Assembly (NCBI RefSeq): GCF_003026495.1
Contig: NZ_PYMA01000007.1
Location: 183,341-247,340 of the forward strand
DNA from: Photobacterium sanctipauli
Lineage (GTDB): Bacteria; Pseudomonadota; Gammaproteobacteria; Enterobacterales; Vibrionaceae
Length of the DNA: 64,000 nucleotides
Direction: 5' to 3'
Shown here: in pieces, positions 8,481-17,824 of the stretch
Layout: each line of letters begins with the position of its first letter
How positions within the stretch are numbered: position 1 is the stretch's first letter
Notes under the pieces: model-generated
What the model was told of the DNA's origin: nothing
What the model saw: the letters and a program-made list of their open reading frames with translations, nothing else
The model's database searches: none
Made by a program: the position numbers and the translations under genes

Positions 8481-8522
8481 ATTCATAAAAAAAGGTGCCT
8501 TTCGGCACCTTTTTTTATGAAT
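8481..8522. terminator. Terminator with 19-bp perfect arms
   Basis: Positions 8481-8499 and 8504-8522 are perfectly complementary over 19 pairs with a four-base loop. The GC core is GGTGCC/GGCACC, flanked by seven A and seven T. It ends the small gene at 8391 and could also serve the convergent gene ending at 8572. Confidence 0.9.
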
Positions 8523-8571
8523 TCATGATCCATTCCCGTTATCGAAGCCCTGTCAAAATAGCGCTTTACTC

Positions 8572-8937
8572 TCAAGGCGTTAAGTTAATCCGATGCCAAT
8601 GCATCGAATAGAACCAAATGGCCAGGGCCGTTACCCCCAACACCAATACCACGGCGGCAGTCCAGACAAAGCGGCCACTCCTCGGGGTCAGCTCTTTCTC
8701 GCAAGCCTTGCAGGCGGCAATAAACCCCTTTTTGTCATCCAGCTTATAGCCTTCTTCATGCACGGTCTTGTTACGCACCGATGCGATAAAACGCAGCTTA
8801 GGAATAATTTCATGTGGCAGGCGCTCTTCGCAGCTGTTGATCAGCTGATGCAGGCCCTTGCCCTCAGCGTGATAATGTTCGCGCAGCAAATGTTCGATAC
8901 GCCTTGAGCGCGTTACCACTAACTCAATATTTGCCAT
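8572..8937 (-). CDS. DUF4145-like protein with C-terminal membrane anchor
   Basis: The 121-residue protein has a helical cytoplasmic domain (residues 1-85) carrying RxxRNKTVHEEG, the RN-x-x-x-H pattern of DUF4145/HEPN-like domains (residues about 56-62). One membrane helix follows at about 90-111. HEPN-like domains can act as RNases or nucleotide-binding modules, but no toxin-antitoxin partner is next to it. Its role is unknown. Confidence 0.6.
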   Translation of the reverse strand: MANIELVVTRSRRIEHLLREHYHAEGKGLHQLINSCEERLPHEIIPKLRFIASVRNKTVHEEGYKLDDKKGFIAACKACEKELTPRSGRFVWTAAVVLVLGVTALAIWFYSMHWHRINLTP

Positions 8938-9178
8938 AACTTACGTTCCCTTGTTTACCTTTCCTTAACTTACCGCGAGTTGGCAATAAAACAAAGCACG
9001 GAGACATTGTTTTACACAACCGACTATCGCTACGCCACATCGCTTGGTGCTTAAAGGGCATAGCGACAAGCCAATTCCCAGCCCAGATCACGCTTTGCCC
9101 GCTGGGTGGTATTTTCTCTGGCCCCCTTCTTGAATAATGATGCCAGCAATGAATTTTCAACTATCAAGGAGGACGCCA

Positions 9179-9511
9179 ATGCCAACCTGGGTGATTTTGG
9201 CTATTTTCGCATTATTGGTTGCCGCTTTTCTCTACTATGTCCGCTTCTACCGCCGCCATATGCTGGGAGAGAACGCTCCCGAGAAGAAAATAGAGGTGCA
9301 AATCCTCGACAAGCAAAGCGTCGCGGTGATAGGCGCCAAACCCGGCGAAGACGACGAGGAATACTGGGTCTATGTCCAACCGACCAAGGGCGGGCCCAAG
9401 CGAGAGTTTATGGTCGGGGTCCACTATTACCATGCCCTTAACCCGGGCGACAAAGGGATCATGACCTACCAGGGCGTGACTTTCCGCCACTTCGCCCTCC
9501 AGCGCGATTAA
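9179..9511 (+). CDS. DUF2500 family protein (YhhM-like)
   Basis: The start is set at ATG 9179 by an AAGGAGGAC Shine-Dalgarno; the open frame reaches 14 codons further without one. The 110-residue protein has one N-terminal membrane helix (about residues 3-20), a basic RFYRRH junction and a soluble beta-rich domain typical of DUF2500. In E. coli yhhM lies in the same small cluster as rsmD, yhhL and yhhN, all of which have relatives within 5 kb here. The function is unknown. Confidence 0.8.
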   Translation: MPTWVILAIFALLVAAFLYYVRFYRRHMLGENAPEKKIEVQILDKQSVAVIGAKPGEDDEEYWVYVQPTKGGPKREFMVGVHYYHALNPGDKGIMTYQGVTFRHFALQRD

Positions 9512-9545
9512 CCCCGCCGCTCTAAGTCCTGCTCCTTCGCCCCGA

Positions 9546-10574
9546 TTACGGCACCAACCACGCTGTTTTGGGGCTTCTAGCCAACATCCAACTTGCCCAT
9601 AGCGCCAGCCCGGTGATCACCACCGTCCACAACGGGATCATGATAATCGGATGGAGGAAGTACCAATCGAACGCCCTTACAGGCCAAAGGAAGATCGGGT
9701 GCAGCAGGTAAATGCCCAGGCTGTAGCGGCTCATAAAGGCCAACCGAGATAGCCATTGCTCGTTCATCTTATCGGCGATATAGCGCCCGAGGGCAAAAAT
9801 CATGGCTGCAATCAGTGCCGTGTTCAGCGTTTTATAGGACATCCATCGCCCTACCGTATATTCCCCGTGGGCGAAGCTCTGGCTAACCACCATATAGTCG
9901 GTTAGCAACAGCCCGGCGAGCCCCAACGGCAGCAACCACTTCAGGGTAGGCCATTGCAATTGGTACAGGCTATAGCCAAGTACCAGGTAACCGCTATAAA
10001 GGATGAATTCGTAGGTCCATGGGCCGTCTATATAAAAGAGGAACAAGGTGGTGAGCAATAGCCACAGTGAGGTCAGCGCGATAACCGCAACCCGGTCGTA
10101 GTGCTGCACAAAATGGCGCAGGAAAGGCACCACAAAGTAAAGCGGAATGAAATAATAGAAGAAGCCTAGGTGATAATAGGTTTCATGGACAGGCAACGCC
10201 TTGAGGGTTTCCCATGCCACCTCGCCTGAATACCCCGCCAGCGAGGCACCCGATAACCCGGCATAGAACAGCGACCATACCAGAAACGGGACCAATACCT
10301 TGCCCAGGCGCCGCGATACGTAATACTTCAAATCGAACGGGCGGGTGTCGGTCAACATCAAAGCCCCGGTGATCATAATAAAGATGGGCACCGCCCAGCG
10401 GCTAAAGCTGTTGAAGGAGGTCGCAGTGATCCAAGCGCTATTGGAAATTTCACCAAACAGCTCCCGGTAAGGGCCAAGCACATGTATCACCACCACAGCC
10501 ACGGCTGCGATACACCGCAACACGTCGAAAAAAACGACTTTATCCCGCACTCTCGCCCCCTTACCTATCCTCAT
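9546..10574 (-). CDS. Acyltransferase family 3 membrane protein (OafA/WecH-like)
   Basis: The 342-residue integral membrane protein has about ten predicted helices. It shows the acyltransferase-3 signature FFDVLRCIAAVAVVVIHV at about residues 14-31, with the catalytic-type RC...H arrangement, and RRLGKVLVPFLVWSLFY further on. Such enzymes transfer acetyl or other acyl groups to cell-surface sugars. The target cannot be deduced because no polysaccharide genes are nearby. A GTG at 10550 has a better ribosome site (AGGGGG, five bases) than ATG 10574 and may be the true start. Confidence 0.82.
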   Translation of the reverse strand: MRIGKGARVRDKVVFFDVLRCIAAVAVVVIHVLGPYRELFGEISNSAWITATSFNSFSRWAVPIFIMITGALMLTDTRPFDLKYYVSRRLGKVLVPFLVWSLFYAGLSGASLAGYSGEVAWETLKALPVHETYYHLGFFYYFIPLYFVVPFLRHFVQHYDRVAVIALTSLWLLLTTLFLFYIDGPWTYEFILYSGYLVLGYSLYQLQWPTLKWLLPLGLAGLLLTDYMVVSQSFAHGEYTVGRWMSYKTLNTALIAAMIFALGRYIADKMNEQWLSRLAFMSRYSLGIYLLHPIFLWPVRAFDWYFLHPIIMIPLWTVVITGLALWASWMLARSPKTAWLVP

Positions 10575-10694
10575 CCCACTACTTCAATATAGCAACAGCC
10601 CTAGCTTGCTATTAGCAAACTAGGGCTTTATCGTAGCAGGACTTTTCAGGCCAGGGTTATTTTTGTGTCAAAAATACTAGACACGGATAACCAA

Positions 10695-11417
10695 TTAAGG
10701 CTGCTGTCGGGTTGCCGCCAGTACGATTTCACGGATACACAAGTGTTGCGGCTGCTGGTAGGCATAGTCGATCGCATTGGCAATATCTTGCGGCGCAATC
10801 ACCCCACCCATACCTTCTTTCCACTCTTCGTAGCCGGCTTTGATTTCATCGCTGGTCGTGTGGCTCAACAACTCGGTATCCACCGCGCCCGGTGCAATAG
10901 TAATGAAGCGAACATTATCATCCGCGACTTCCTCGCGAATGTTTTCGGTGATCGCATGCACCGCAAACTTGGTGCCGCAGTAGGCGGCATGGTTAGGGAA
11001 GGTTTTACGGCCCGCAATCGAGCTGATGTTGATCACTGTCCCGCCCTGGCGGGCTTTCATCTTCGCCAATACCGCATGGATACCATTAAGCAGCCCCATC
11101 ACGTTGACATCGAACATGGTTTTCCATTCGGCAGGATCCTGCTCGTGGGCCAGGCCAAGCAGCATCACACCCGCGTTGTTTACCAGGCAATCTACCGGGC
11201 CGTACTGGGCTTCTGCTTCTTCGATAGCGGCTGATACCGCGGCACCGTCGGTCACATCAACCTGGCGGCAAAGTGTATTCGGCAAACCCAATGCGGTTAG
11301 ACGGTCAACTCGACGCGCCAATAATAGTAGTGGATGGCCTTGAGCAGACAAGGTACGGGCTGTTGCCTCACCAATACCAGAGCTTGCACCTGTGATCACA
11401 ACCAAAGACTTAGACAT
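10695..11417 (-). CDS. Short-chain dehydrogenase/reductase (SDR) family oxidoreductase
   Basis: A classical SDR of 240 residues: cofactor loop TGASSGIG (residues 9-16), NNAGV (about 87-91), catalytic Ser in NISSIAGR (about 135-142) and YCGTK (about 152-156). The basic residues after the second strand (LARRVDR) suggest NADP(H) preference, as in the YdfG-like group. That group reduces 3-hydroxy acids such as serine and 3-hydroxypropionate; assignment to it is tentative. AAGGTGAAACT before the ATG is a good ribosome site. Confidence 0.85.
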   Translation of the reverse strand: MSKSLVVITGASSGIGEATARTLSAQGHPLLLLARRVDRLTALGLPNTLCRQVDVTDGAAVSAAIEEAEAQYGPVDCLVNNAGVMLLGLAHEQDPAEWKTMFDVNVMGLLNGIHAVLAKMKARQGGTVINISSIAGRKTFPNHAAYCGTKFAVHAITENIREEVADDNVRFITIAPGAVDTELLSHTTSDEIKAGYEEWKEGMGGVIAPQDIANAIDYAYQQPQHLCIREIVLAATRQQP

Positions 11418-11968
11418 AGTTTCACCTTTATATAGACAGAGAAAAAGCTACCGGGTTACCCCAACAACTCAAGCGATCAGCGGCCGTCTGACGATGGCGG
11501 CTACTATAACGAGCCCATCCCTCAATGAAAAATATCGTTTTCTTTTGTTTGTCATAAATTTTAGCTATGGATACTGCTCTAAAGCCCTCAGGGTGCGACT
11601 TTCATTCCGTAAAATCGTTATCAAATCGTTATAAAATTTGATGAATTAGTAAGCTTAGGTTCATTTTTGTGAAATCAGGCACACTAATATTGTGCCTCAT
11701 CTTCTAATTGCCTGATCTTTGGTAGCCCGAACAAGGTTTACAACTGACCATTAATCAACCCAATGCATAAACATCAACCCTAAGGTGATGACAGAACATC
11801 ACAAAAGCAAAAATAAACATCAAAGATTTAACCAAAAATAGACAAAAAACCATCAATTGACATATTTAGACACAATTATATCTTGTTTGTGGCATTAACA
11901 ATGGCGTAACCTTCCCACCGTTATAGATGTACCCATTGATGGGATTAAAACGATAAACGGAGGTCGTG
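11418..11968. promoter_or_regulatory. 551-bp divergent control region for the SDR gene and abgT
   Basis: No gene is visible. Candidate control sites are: a CRP-like site at 11668-11683 (TGTGA-N6-GCACA, one mismatch in the core halves); a perfect palindrome GTGATG-N6-CATCAC at 11785-11802; and a possible abgT promoter with TTGACA at 11857-11862 and TATCTT at 11879-11884, spacing 16. A 10-base direct repeat AAATCGTTAT lies near 11613-11632. All are pattern calls. Confidence 0.4.
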
Positions 11969-13567
11969 ATGCAATCATCTGCTTCACAGCAAACACAACA
12001 ACAACCAAAGAAAACGTTATTTACCCGTTTTCTTGATACTGTCGAGTGGCTAGGTAACCTACTACCACACCCAATCACTCTTTTCGCCCTTTTCTGTGTC
12101 GCGATTCTTGTCGCTTCAGGTATTGCTGGCTACTTTGGCGTATCTGTTGTCGATCCTCGCCCTGAAGGCGCAGCCGGTCGTGCTGCAGACGGCATGATCC
12201 ACGTGGTCAGCCTGTTCAACGCCGAAGGCCTACAGAAAATTGTTGCTAACCTAGTTACTAACTTCACAGGCTTTGCCCCTCTGGGTACTGTACTTGTGGC
12301 AATGCTAGGTGTTGCGATTGCCGAGCACTCAGGCATGCTATCTTCAGCAATGCGTGGCTTGGTAATGGGTGCCTCAAAGCGTATGGTGACACTGGTTGTC
12401 GTTTTCGCTGGTATCATTTCAAACACGGCTTCTGAGCTAGGTTACGTAGTACTTGTACCGCTAGCAGCGATGCTATTCCACTCGCTGGGTCGTCACCCGC
12501 TTGCAGGTCTAGCAGCAGCGTTCGCCGGTGTATCTGGTGGCTACAGTGCAAACCTACTACTAGGTACTGTTGACCCGCTTCTATCGGGCATTACCCAAAC
12601 AGCAGCGCAGATGATCGACCCGAACTACTCGGTTGGCCCAGAGGTTAACTGGTACTTCATGTTCGCATCGACATTCGCTATCACTATCATGGGTGCGTTT
12701 GTTACCGAGAAAATCGTTGAGCCGAAGCTGGGTAAATACAACCCGGAAGAAGCAAGCGAAGATCTAGGTAAAGACAAGCTAGGCAAGATCACCGACCTTG
12801 AGAAGAAAGGCCTGAAAATGGCTGGCCTGGCTGCACTGGTTGTTGCTGGTCTTCTAGCCCTGACAATCGTGCCTGAGAACGGCATCCTACGTCACCCAGA
12901 AACGGGTCTGGTTGCAGGCTCACCGTTCCTGAAAGGTATCGTAGCGTTCATCTTCGTTGTATTCGCTGTACCAGGTTTCGTATACGGTAAAGTTGTTGGC
13001 ACCATGAAGACTGACCGCGATGTTATCGATGCGATGTCTAAGTCGATGTCTTCGATGGGTATGTACATCGTGCTGGTATTCTTCGCCGCTCAGTTCGTTG
13101 CTTTCTTCAAGTGGACTAACTTCGGTCAGGTGTTCGCGGTAGCAGGTGCTGACTTCCTGCAGTCAGTTGGCCTAACAGGCCCAATGCTGTTCTTCGCCTT
13201 CATCCTAATGTGTGGCTTCATCAACCTGATGATCGGTTCTGCATCGGCACAGTGGGCAGTAACAGCGCCAATCTTCGTCCCAATGCTAATGCTTGTTGGC
13301 TACGCGCCAGAGACTATCCAGGCGGCTTACCGTATCGGTGACTCAGTAACCAACATCATCACACCAATGATGAGCTACTTCGGTATGATCCTAGCGGTAG
13401 CAACTCGCTATAAGAAGAACCTGGGTCTAGGTACGCTGATCTCGACCATGCTGCCATACTCTATCGTATTCGTGGTAGGCTGGAGCATCATGTTCTACGT
13501 ATGGGTATTCGTACTGGGTATCCCAGTAGGTCCGGGCGCTGCAACTTACTACAACGTTGCAGGCTAA
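11969..13567 (+). CDS. AbgT family transporter
   Basis: AbgT proteins were named for uptake of p-aminobenzoyl-glutamate; some members export sulfonamide-type antimetabolites. The 532-residue protein has roughly 11-13 membrane segments including hairpins. Family signatures are VEWLGNLLPHPITLFALF (about residues 26-43), ASELGYVVLVPLAAMLFHSLGRHP and MIGSASAQWAVTAPIFVPM. The frame also offers GTG at 11966, but GGAGG lies only two bases before it and five before ATG 11969, so I chose the ATG. Codon use looks highly biased, hinting at strong expression. No abgA/abgB hydrolase genes are adjacent. Confidence 0.92.
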   Translation: MQSSASQQTQQQPKKTLFTRFLDTVEWLGNLLPHPITLFALFCVAILVASGIAGYFGVSVVDPRPEGAAGRAADGMIHVVSLFNAEGLQKIVANLVTNFTGFAPLGTVLVAMLGVAIAEHSGMLSSAMRGLVMGASKRMVTLVVVFAGIISNTASELGYVVLVPLAAMLFHSLGRHPLAGLAAAFAGVSGGYSANLLLGTVDPLLSGITQTAAQMIDPNYSVGPEVNWYFMFASTFAITIMGAFVTEKIVEPKLGKYNPEEASEDLGKDKLGKITDLEKKGLKMAGLAALVVAGLLALTIVPENGILRHPETGLVAGSPFLKGIVAFIFVVFAVPGFVYGKVVGTMKTDRDVIDAMSKSMSSMGMYIVLVFFAAQFVAFFKWTNFGQVFAVAGADFLQSVGLTGPMLFFAFILMCGFINLMIGSASAQWAVTAPIFVPMLMLVGYAPETIQAAYRIGDSVTNIITPMMSYFGMILAVATRYKKNLGLGTLISTMLPYSIVFVVGWSIMFYVWVFVLGIPVGPGAATYYNVAG

Positions 13568-13596
13568 TCCCAGCCGATAGACTGACAAGTCCCCCA

Positions 13597-13625
13597 AACG
13601 CCGAGCTTATGCTCGGCGTTTTGTT
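13597..13625 (+). terminator. Terminator of abgT
   Basis: AACGCCGAGC (13597-13606) pairs perfectly with GCTCGGCGTT (13611-13620) across TTAT, followed by TTGTTTT. It lies 30 bases after the abgT stop. Confidence 0.85.
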
Positions 13626-13693
13626 TTCCCGCCTTTGTGTTCACCCGCGAAACCATTATCATAGTTGGCATCACCCCCGAGTTGGTTGCGACT

Positions 13694-14530
13694 ATGGATC
13701 TTCGTCTACTTCGCTTCTTCGTTGCTGTCTACGAAGAAAAAAACATTACCCTTGCTGCCGAGCGCTGCTACGTGTCCCAGCCTTCGATTTCCAATGCCAT
13801 CAAGCAATTGGAGTCTGAGCTCAACACCACGTTGTTCGAGCGCCACAAAAAGGGGGTTAACCTCAGCGACGAGGCCCACTACCTCTACCCGCTCGCGGTC
13901 AGGTTGCTGGCCGACGTCAACCGCCTGCCAAGCCTATTCCAGCAACGCACCGAGTGCCTGCCGCTCAAGTTGGCCAATTTTCCCGACCTCAGCCAGTCCG
14001 AGCTGGCTGGCGTGATGGCATGCCTGAGGGCACAAGAGCCCAACCTGCTGCTCGAGCTGGTCGACCACGATGCCCCCGCCGATGGCAGGATCACACTGGA
14101 TATGTTCAAGGGTGACGACGAGATATTCTTGCCGCTATGGGATGAGGACTACGTACTTTGCATGCTGCCGGAGCACCCGCTGGCCCAGCACAGCACCGTG
14201 CGCCCTGAGCAGCTCCACCAGCATGACTTCATCGAGTGCCCGCCCTGCGAGGCGCACCAGCAGACCATCGGCTTGCTGGCCTGCGACGGGCTGGCCGTTA
14301 ACCTGGTGGCCAAGGCCGAGCACAAAACCCAGGTCATGCACTTGGTGCAAGCCGGCTTTGGTATTTCATTCTTGCCAACAGGGGTGCTTGAAACCGCCAA
14401 TCGCTTGGTGACGGTGCCTCTGGAAGGGCCGAGGATGTTCCGCAGGCTGGGGCTTTGCTATCCATCAAACAAGACGCTGAACCCCGCCTTGGCGGCTGCG
14501 GTTAAGGCGCTAAGCCAATACAAGCAATGA
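13694..14530 (+). CDS. LysR family transcriptional regulator
   Basis: The N-terminal winged helix-turn-helix is clear: LRLLRFFVAVYEEKNITLAA followed by VSQPSISNAIKQLESEL, residues about 3-40. A periplasmic-binding-like effector domain follows. At 278 residues it is slightly short for the family. I start at ATG 13694, matching the usual MDLRLLRFF opening; the open frame reaches 19 codons further upstream without family similarity. The ribosome site is weak. It lies downstream of abgT on the same strand beyond a terminator, so a regulatory link to abgT is possible but not shown. Confidence 0.88.
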   Translation: MDLRLLRFFVAVYEEKNITLAAERCYVSQPSISNAIKQLESELNTTLFERHKKGVNLSDEAHYLYPLAVRLLADVNRLPSLFQQRTECLPLKLANFPDLSQSELAGVMACLRAQEPNLLLELVDHDAPADGRITLDMFKGDDEIFLPLWDEDYVLCMLPEHPLAQHSTVRPEQLHQHDFIECPPCEAHQQTIGLLACDGLAVNLVAKAEHKTQVMHLVQAGFGISFLPTGVLETANRLVTVPLEGPRMFRRLGLCYPSNKTLNPALAAAVKALSQYKQ

Positions 14531-14547
14531 TGGCCGAGGGAAGGCTG

Positions 14548-15804
14548 CTAGTTCGTTGCCGATTGCGGCGTTGCATGCACGTAGCGGGACGACCATTCGA
14601 GCGATAGCCGGTAGCTGCGCGCCACCAGCTCGTCACTGATCCCCAGGAGTTCGCAGCACTGTTGCACCGCGGCCCAATCCGCCTGCTCGTAAGCATCAAG
14701 CAACACCAGTATCTGCCCCAGCGGCCCCTCGCGCTTGAGCAGCGCATTACACATCTCGGGCTCGAGGGGCAGCAGCGGGATAAGCTGCTCCAGCGGGCTA
14801 TCCAGCAACGCATCAATCAGCGAAAACAACCCGGTCAAAAACGCTTTTTCCCCCGCGATAGGCAAGGTGCTGTTTTCCGCCAATACCTCGCACATACGGC
14901 CACGCTGCAGTGACATCGCATACAGCTCTCGGGGCTTGTCGATAGACGCCTGCGCAGTGGCAACCGCGCTGACAAACATCTTGAGCTTTTCCTCACCCAG
15001 GTATACCAATGCCTGACGGAAGGTACTGATAGGCACTAAAGTGCGGCTGGCTGCGGTGTTCACATAGCGCAGCAGCAAATAGGACAAGGAAACGTCGGCA
15101 ATGATGATCTGCTCGATGCGCTCAAAGTCGACCTCTTCGCGGCACACCTCCTGCAGCAAGCGCAGGGTCGATAGCCGCTCGGGTTTCACCAACCGGTTTT
15201 TCAGCAGCTCCGGCTTGCTAAAGTAATAGCCTTGGAAAAAGTGGAAGCCGGCATCAATGGCAGCGGTGAATTCTTGGTGGCTCTCCACCTTCTCAGCCAG
15301 GAACATCAGCCTGCGGTGACGGTTCTGCGCCACGTACTCGCATGCCCTTTCCAGCCCAATCGACATCAGGTCGAGCTTGATAATATGGACATACGGCAAG
15401 AAGCGTTGCCAGCGCCGATCCATATCGAAATCGTCCAGCGCGATCATATAGCCCAGCTTGTTCAGCCGGCGAATGGCCAAGAACAGCTCGTCATCTGGCT
15501 CGCAGCTTTCCAACACCTCGATCACTACCCGCTTTTTGGGCAGCAGGGTCGGCAGCAGCCTCACTAGGCTCTTATAGGGAAAATTGATGAAGCAGCGCTT
15601 GCCATGGGTGGCGGGGTTTTCGCCAACCGCCAGAAAGTTCTCGACCAGCAGGCGGCAGGTTGCCCTGTTTTCTTCAATATCGGGAAATGCATTGCTCTCG
15701 CCATCACGAAACAACAGTTCATAGCCAGCGGTCCGCTGCTGGCGGTTAAAGATAGGCTGGCGTGCAACATAAGAGTACATATTATGAAGAAAAACCCTGT
15801 CCAT
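14548..15804 (-). CDS. EAL and HDOD domain signalling protein (YuxH type)
   Basis: The first half (about residues 10-200) is an EAL-type domain with ELL in place of EAL (YELLFRDG), INFPYKSL, VIEVLES, DDFD and AEKVES. The Glu of the first motif, the NF asparagine and the DDF aspartates are kept, so I cannot say whether cyclic-di-GMP hydrolysis is lost. The second half is HDOD (about 205-400: LLLRYVNTAASRTLVPISTFRQALVYLG). Proteins of this class act in motility and biofilm control. The start may be ATG 15780 (MYSYVARQPIF), as in homologues I recall; neither candidate has a clear ribosome site. Confidence 0.88.
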   Translation of the reverse strand: MDRVFLHNMYSYVARQPIFNRQQRTAGYELLFRDGESNAFPDIEENRATCRLLVENFLAVGENPATHGKRCFINFPYKSLVRLLPTLLPKKRVVIEVLESCEPDDELFLAIRRLNKLGYMIALDDFDMDRRWQRFLPYVHIIKLDLMSIGLERACEYVAQNRHRRLMFLAEKVESHQEFTAAIDAGFHFFQGYYFSKPELLKNRLVKPERLSTLRLLQEVCREEVDFERIEQIIIADVSLSYLLLRYVNTAASRTLVPISTFRQALVYLGEEKLKMFVSAVATAQASIDKPRELYAMSLQRGRMCEVLAENSTLPIAGEKAFLTGLFSLIDALLDSPLEQLIPLLPLEPEMCNALLKREGPLGQILVLLDAYEQADWAAVQQCCELLGISDELVARSYRLSLEWSSRYVHATPQSATN

Positions 15805-15857
15805 TAATACAAGCTAAAACAGCAAGTTAGGTAGTGTAACACTGTTCCTGAATAAAG

Positions 15858-16475
15858 TTATGCCTTGGCCGTTGCCAGCAATGCACCACAGCCGATAAAC
15901 ATCGAGCCGAACACACGGTTGAGTGCCGCCATCACGCGCTGGGAGCGAATATAGCCAGCCAGGCGGGATGCCAACGTGACATAAGACAGCATGACCAAGG
16001 TATCTACCGCAACCGTCGTCACCCCGAGGATCAGCAGTTGCTCAGCCTGGGGCTGGGTTGGCGACAGGAATTGCGGAAAAAGTGCCACCAGGAACACGAC
16101 CGTTTTAGGGTTGGTCAGATTAACGAGGATAGCCTGGCGGCATAGTTGGATGCTGGAAATCGCCGCGCTCGGGGCACTCACCGACATCACGGCCTGCTCG
16201 CGCCATTTTTGGATACCGAGCCAGATCAGGTAGGCCACGCCAACCCATTTGATAAGGGTAAAGGCTTGCGCCGACTGGGCAATCACCGCCCCGAGGCCAA
16301 CCCCGACCAGGGCAATATGGATAGCCAGGCCAATTTGCAGGCCGAGGATAGATGCAAGGGACTTGCGCCAGCCATAGACCATGCCGTTGCTAATTGAGTT
16401 CACCGTGCCGGATCCCGGCGCCGAGCTGAACACTATCGCCGTTGCCAGATAGGCCAGCCAAACATCAATACTCAC
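15858..16475 (-). CDS. rhtB: LysE/RhtB family amino-acid exporter
   Basis: The 205-residue membrane protein has six predicted helices and the family signatures SSAPGSGTVNSISNGMVYG (about residues 17-35) and FLVALFPQF. RhtB relatives export homoserine, its lactone or related amino acids. It starts at GTG 16475 with GGAGACGAG upstream. It is divergent from pldB, and the rhtB-pldB-yigL neighbourhood matches E. coli; this supports the symbol, but the substrate is unproven. Confidence 0.85.
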   Translation of the reverse strand: MSIDVWLAYLATAIVFSSAPGSGTVNSISNGMVYGWRKSLASILGLQIGLAIHIALVGVGLGAVIAQSAQAFTLIKWVGVAYLIWLGIQKWREQAVMSVSAPSAAISSIQLCRQAILVNLTNPKTVVFLVALFPQFLSPTQPQAEQLLILGVTTVAVDTLVMLSYVTLASRLAGYIRSQRVMAALNRVFGSMFIGCGALLATAKA

Positions 16476-16669
16476 AACTCGTCTCCTACACTAGTGATTA
16501 ACTCTAATTTGCCAGCGCATTATACTATATAATTGGGCAAACCGGTGTAACAAGGCACAAAATCGCTACACGTTAACAGTAGTTCATGCCCAAAGCCAAC
16601 ACAATCGCTATACTTCCTTCTATCTCAGTGCGTTATACTTAGCCATGACGCTGTTAACTAGGAAGCCCA

Positions 16670-17671
16670 ATGACCATCCAACCACCCCATATTTTCAACT
16701 TCACCCAAGAGTCCCATTATCTTGAGATCATGGCGGGCTCGGTCACCGAGCTTTGGCAGCAACGTGAAGAGGGGGAGTTCAGCGGCGTCGACCAAGTCAC
16801 CATCCGCTGGACGGCTATCACCCAGCAGCAAGCGGACAAAATGATCCTGTTGGTCAACGGCCGGGTGGAAAGCTACTGGAAATACCAAGAGCTGATCCAC
16901 GACTTGGCACAGCAAGGCTATGATGTTTACGCCATCGACCACCGCGGCCAAGGTGTTTCCGGCCGACTGGCCGACGACAGCGAGTTGGGGCACGTTGAAG
17001 AGTTCGACGACTATGTCACCGATCTCGAAACATTTTTCCGCACCGTGATCACACCGAAGGGCTACCGGCAACACTTTATGCTGGCCCACTCAATGGGCGG
17101 GACCATTGGCAGCCTGTTCCTTGCCCGCAACCCGGGCGCCATCGACAGCGCGGTACTCAGCGCCCCGATGCACGGTATCAATATCAAAAACTGGATGCGT
17201 CCTATCGCCTCGCCCCTTGCCAGGGTGGTCGAGCAACTGCAACGCCAGCCGGATTACGCCCCGGGGCAAGTACCCTATTACCCGAAGCCTTTTGTCGACA
17301 ACCCGCTGTGCCAAAGCGAGGTGCGCTACCACTGGTTCCGTGATCTCTACGAGAAAATGCCCGAGCTGAAAATTGGCGGCCCGAGCGCCCGTTGGGTTTG
17401 GCAGGGGATCGCCGCTGCCAAGCAGAGCATTGCCCTCGCCACGCAAATCACCTCGCCGGTACTCCTGTTGCAGGCCAGCGACGATACCATCATCGACAAC
17501 CAGGCCCATTACCGCTTCTGCCAAGCCATGCAGGATGCCGACAAGCCCTGCGAGCTCAAGGTGATCCACGGTGCCCGCCACGAACTCTTGTTCGAAAGCG
17601 ATAAATACCGTCAGCCGGTACTGGCCGCCGCGATCAACCACTTCCGTAAAGCGGAAATCGAAAACGGGTAA
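16670..17671 (+). CDS. pldB: Lysophospholipase L2 (alpha/beta hydrolase)
   Basis: PldB releases fatty acids from lysophospholipids at the inner membrane. The 333-residue protein has the alpha/beta-hydrolase core: YDVYAIDHRGQGVSGR (about residues 84-99), nucleophile elbow AHSMGG with Ser near 143, an acid in QASDDTIID and the catalytic His in HGARHELL near residue 304. The ATG follows AGGAAGCC. The yigL gene follows 153 bases downstream, the same order as in E. coli. Confidence 0.92.
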   Translation: MTIQPPHIFNFTQESHYLEIMAGSVTELWQQREEGEFSGVDQVTIRWTAITQQQADKMILLVNGRVESYWKYQELIHDLAQQGYDVYAIDHRGQGVSGRLADDSELGHVEEFDDYVTDLETFFRTVITPKGYRQHFMLAHSMGGTIGSLFLARNPGAIDSAVLSAPMHGINIKNWMRPIASPLARVVEQLQRQPDYAPGQVPYYPKPFVDNPLCQSEVRYHWFRDLYEKMPELKIGGPSARWVWQGIAAAKQSIALATQITSPVLLLQASDDTIIDNQAHYRFCQAMQDADKPCELKVIHGARHELLFESDKYRQPVLAAAINHFRKAEIENG

Positions 17672-17824
17672 ATTAACCTCCTTATTAATAGGTGATCTGG
17701 TTTACTATTACCCCGCTTTCCCAAGGCTTGCCAGATAATTCAACGCAGCTAGCTGCCTCCTGTTTTCAGCAGTTAGCGCCAGCTAGGCATACCTTGGGCC
17801 TCTGTCCCTATTGCGAGAGGTTTC

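Noticed and set aside
8572..8937. HEPN-like toxin of a toxin-antitoxin pair
   Set aside because: No nucleotidyltransferase-type antitoxin or other partner lies next to it, and it carries a membrane anchor.
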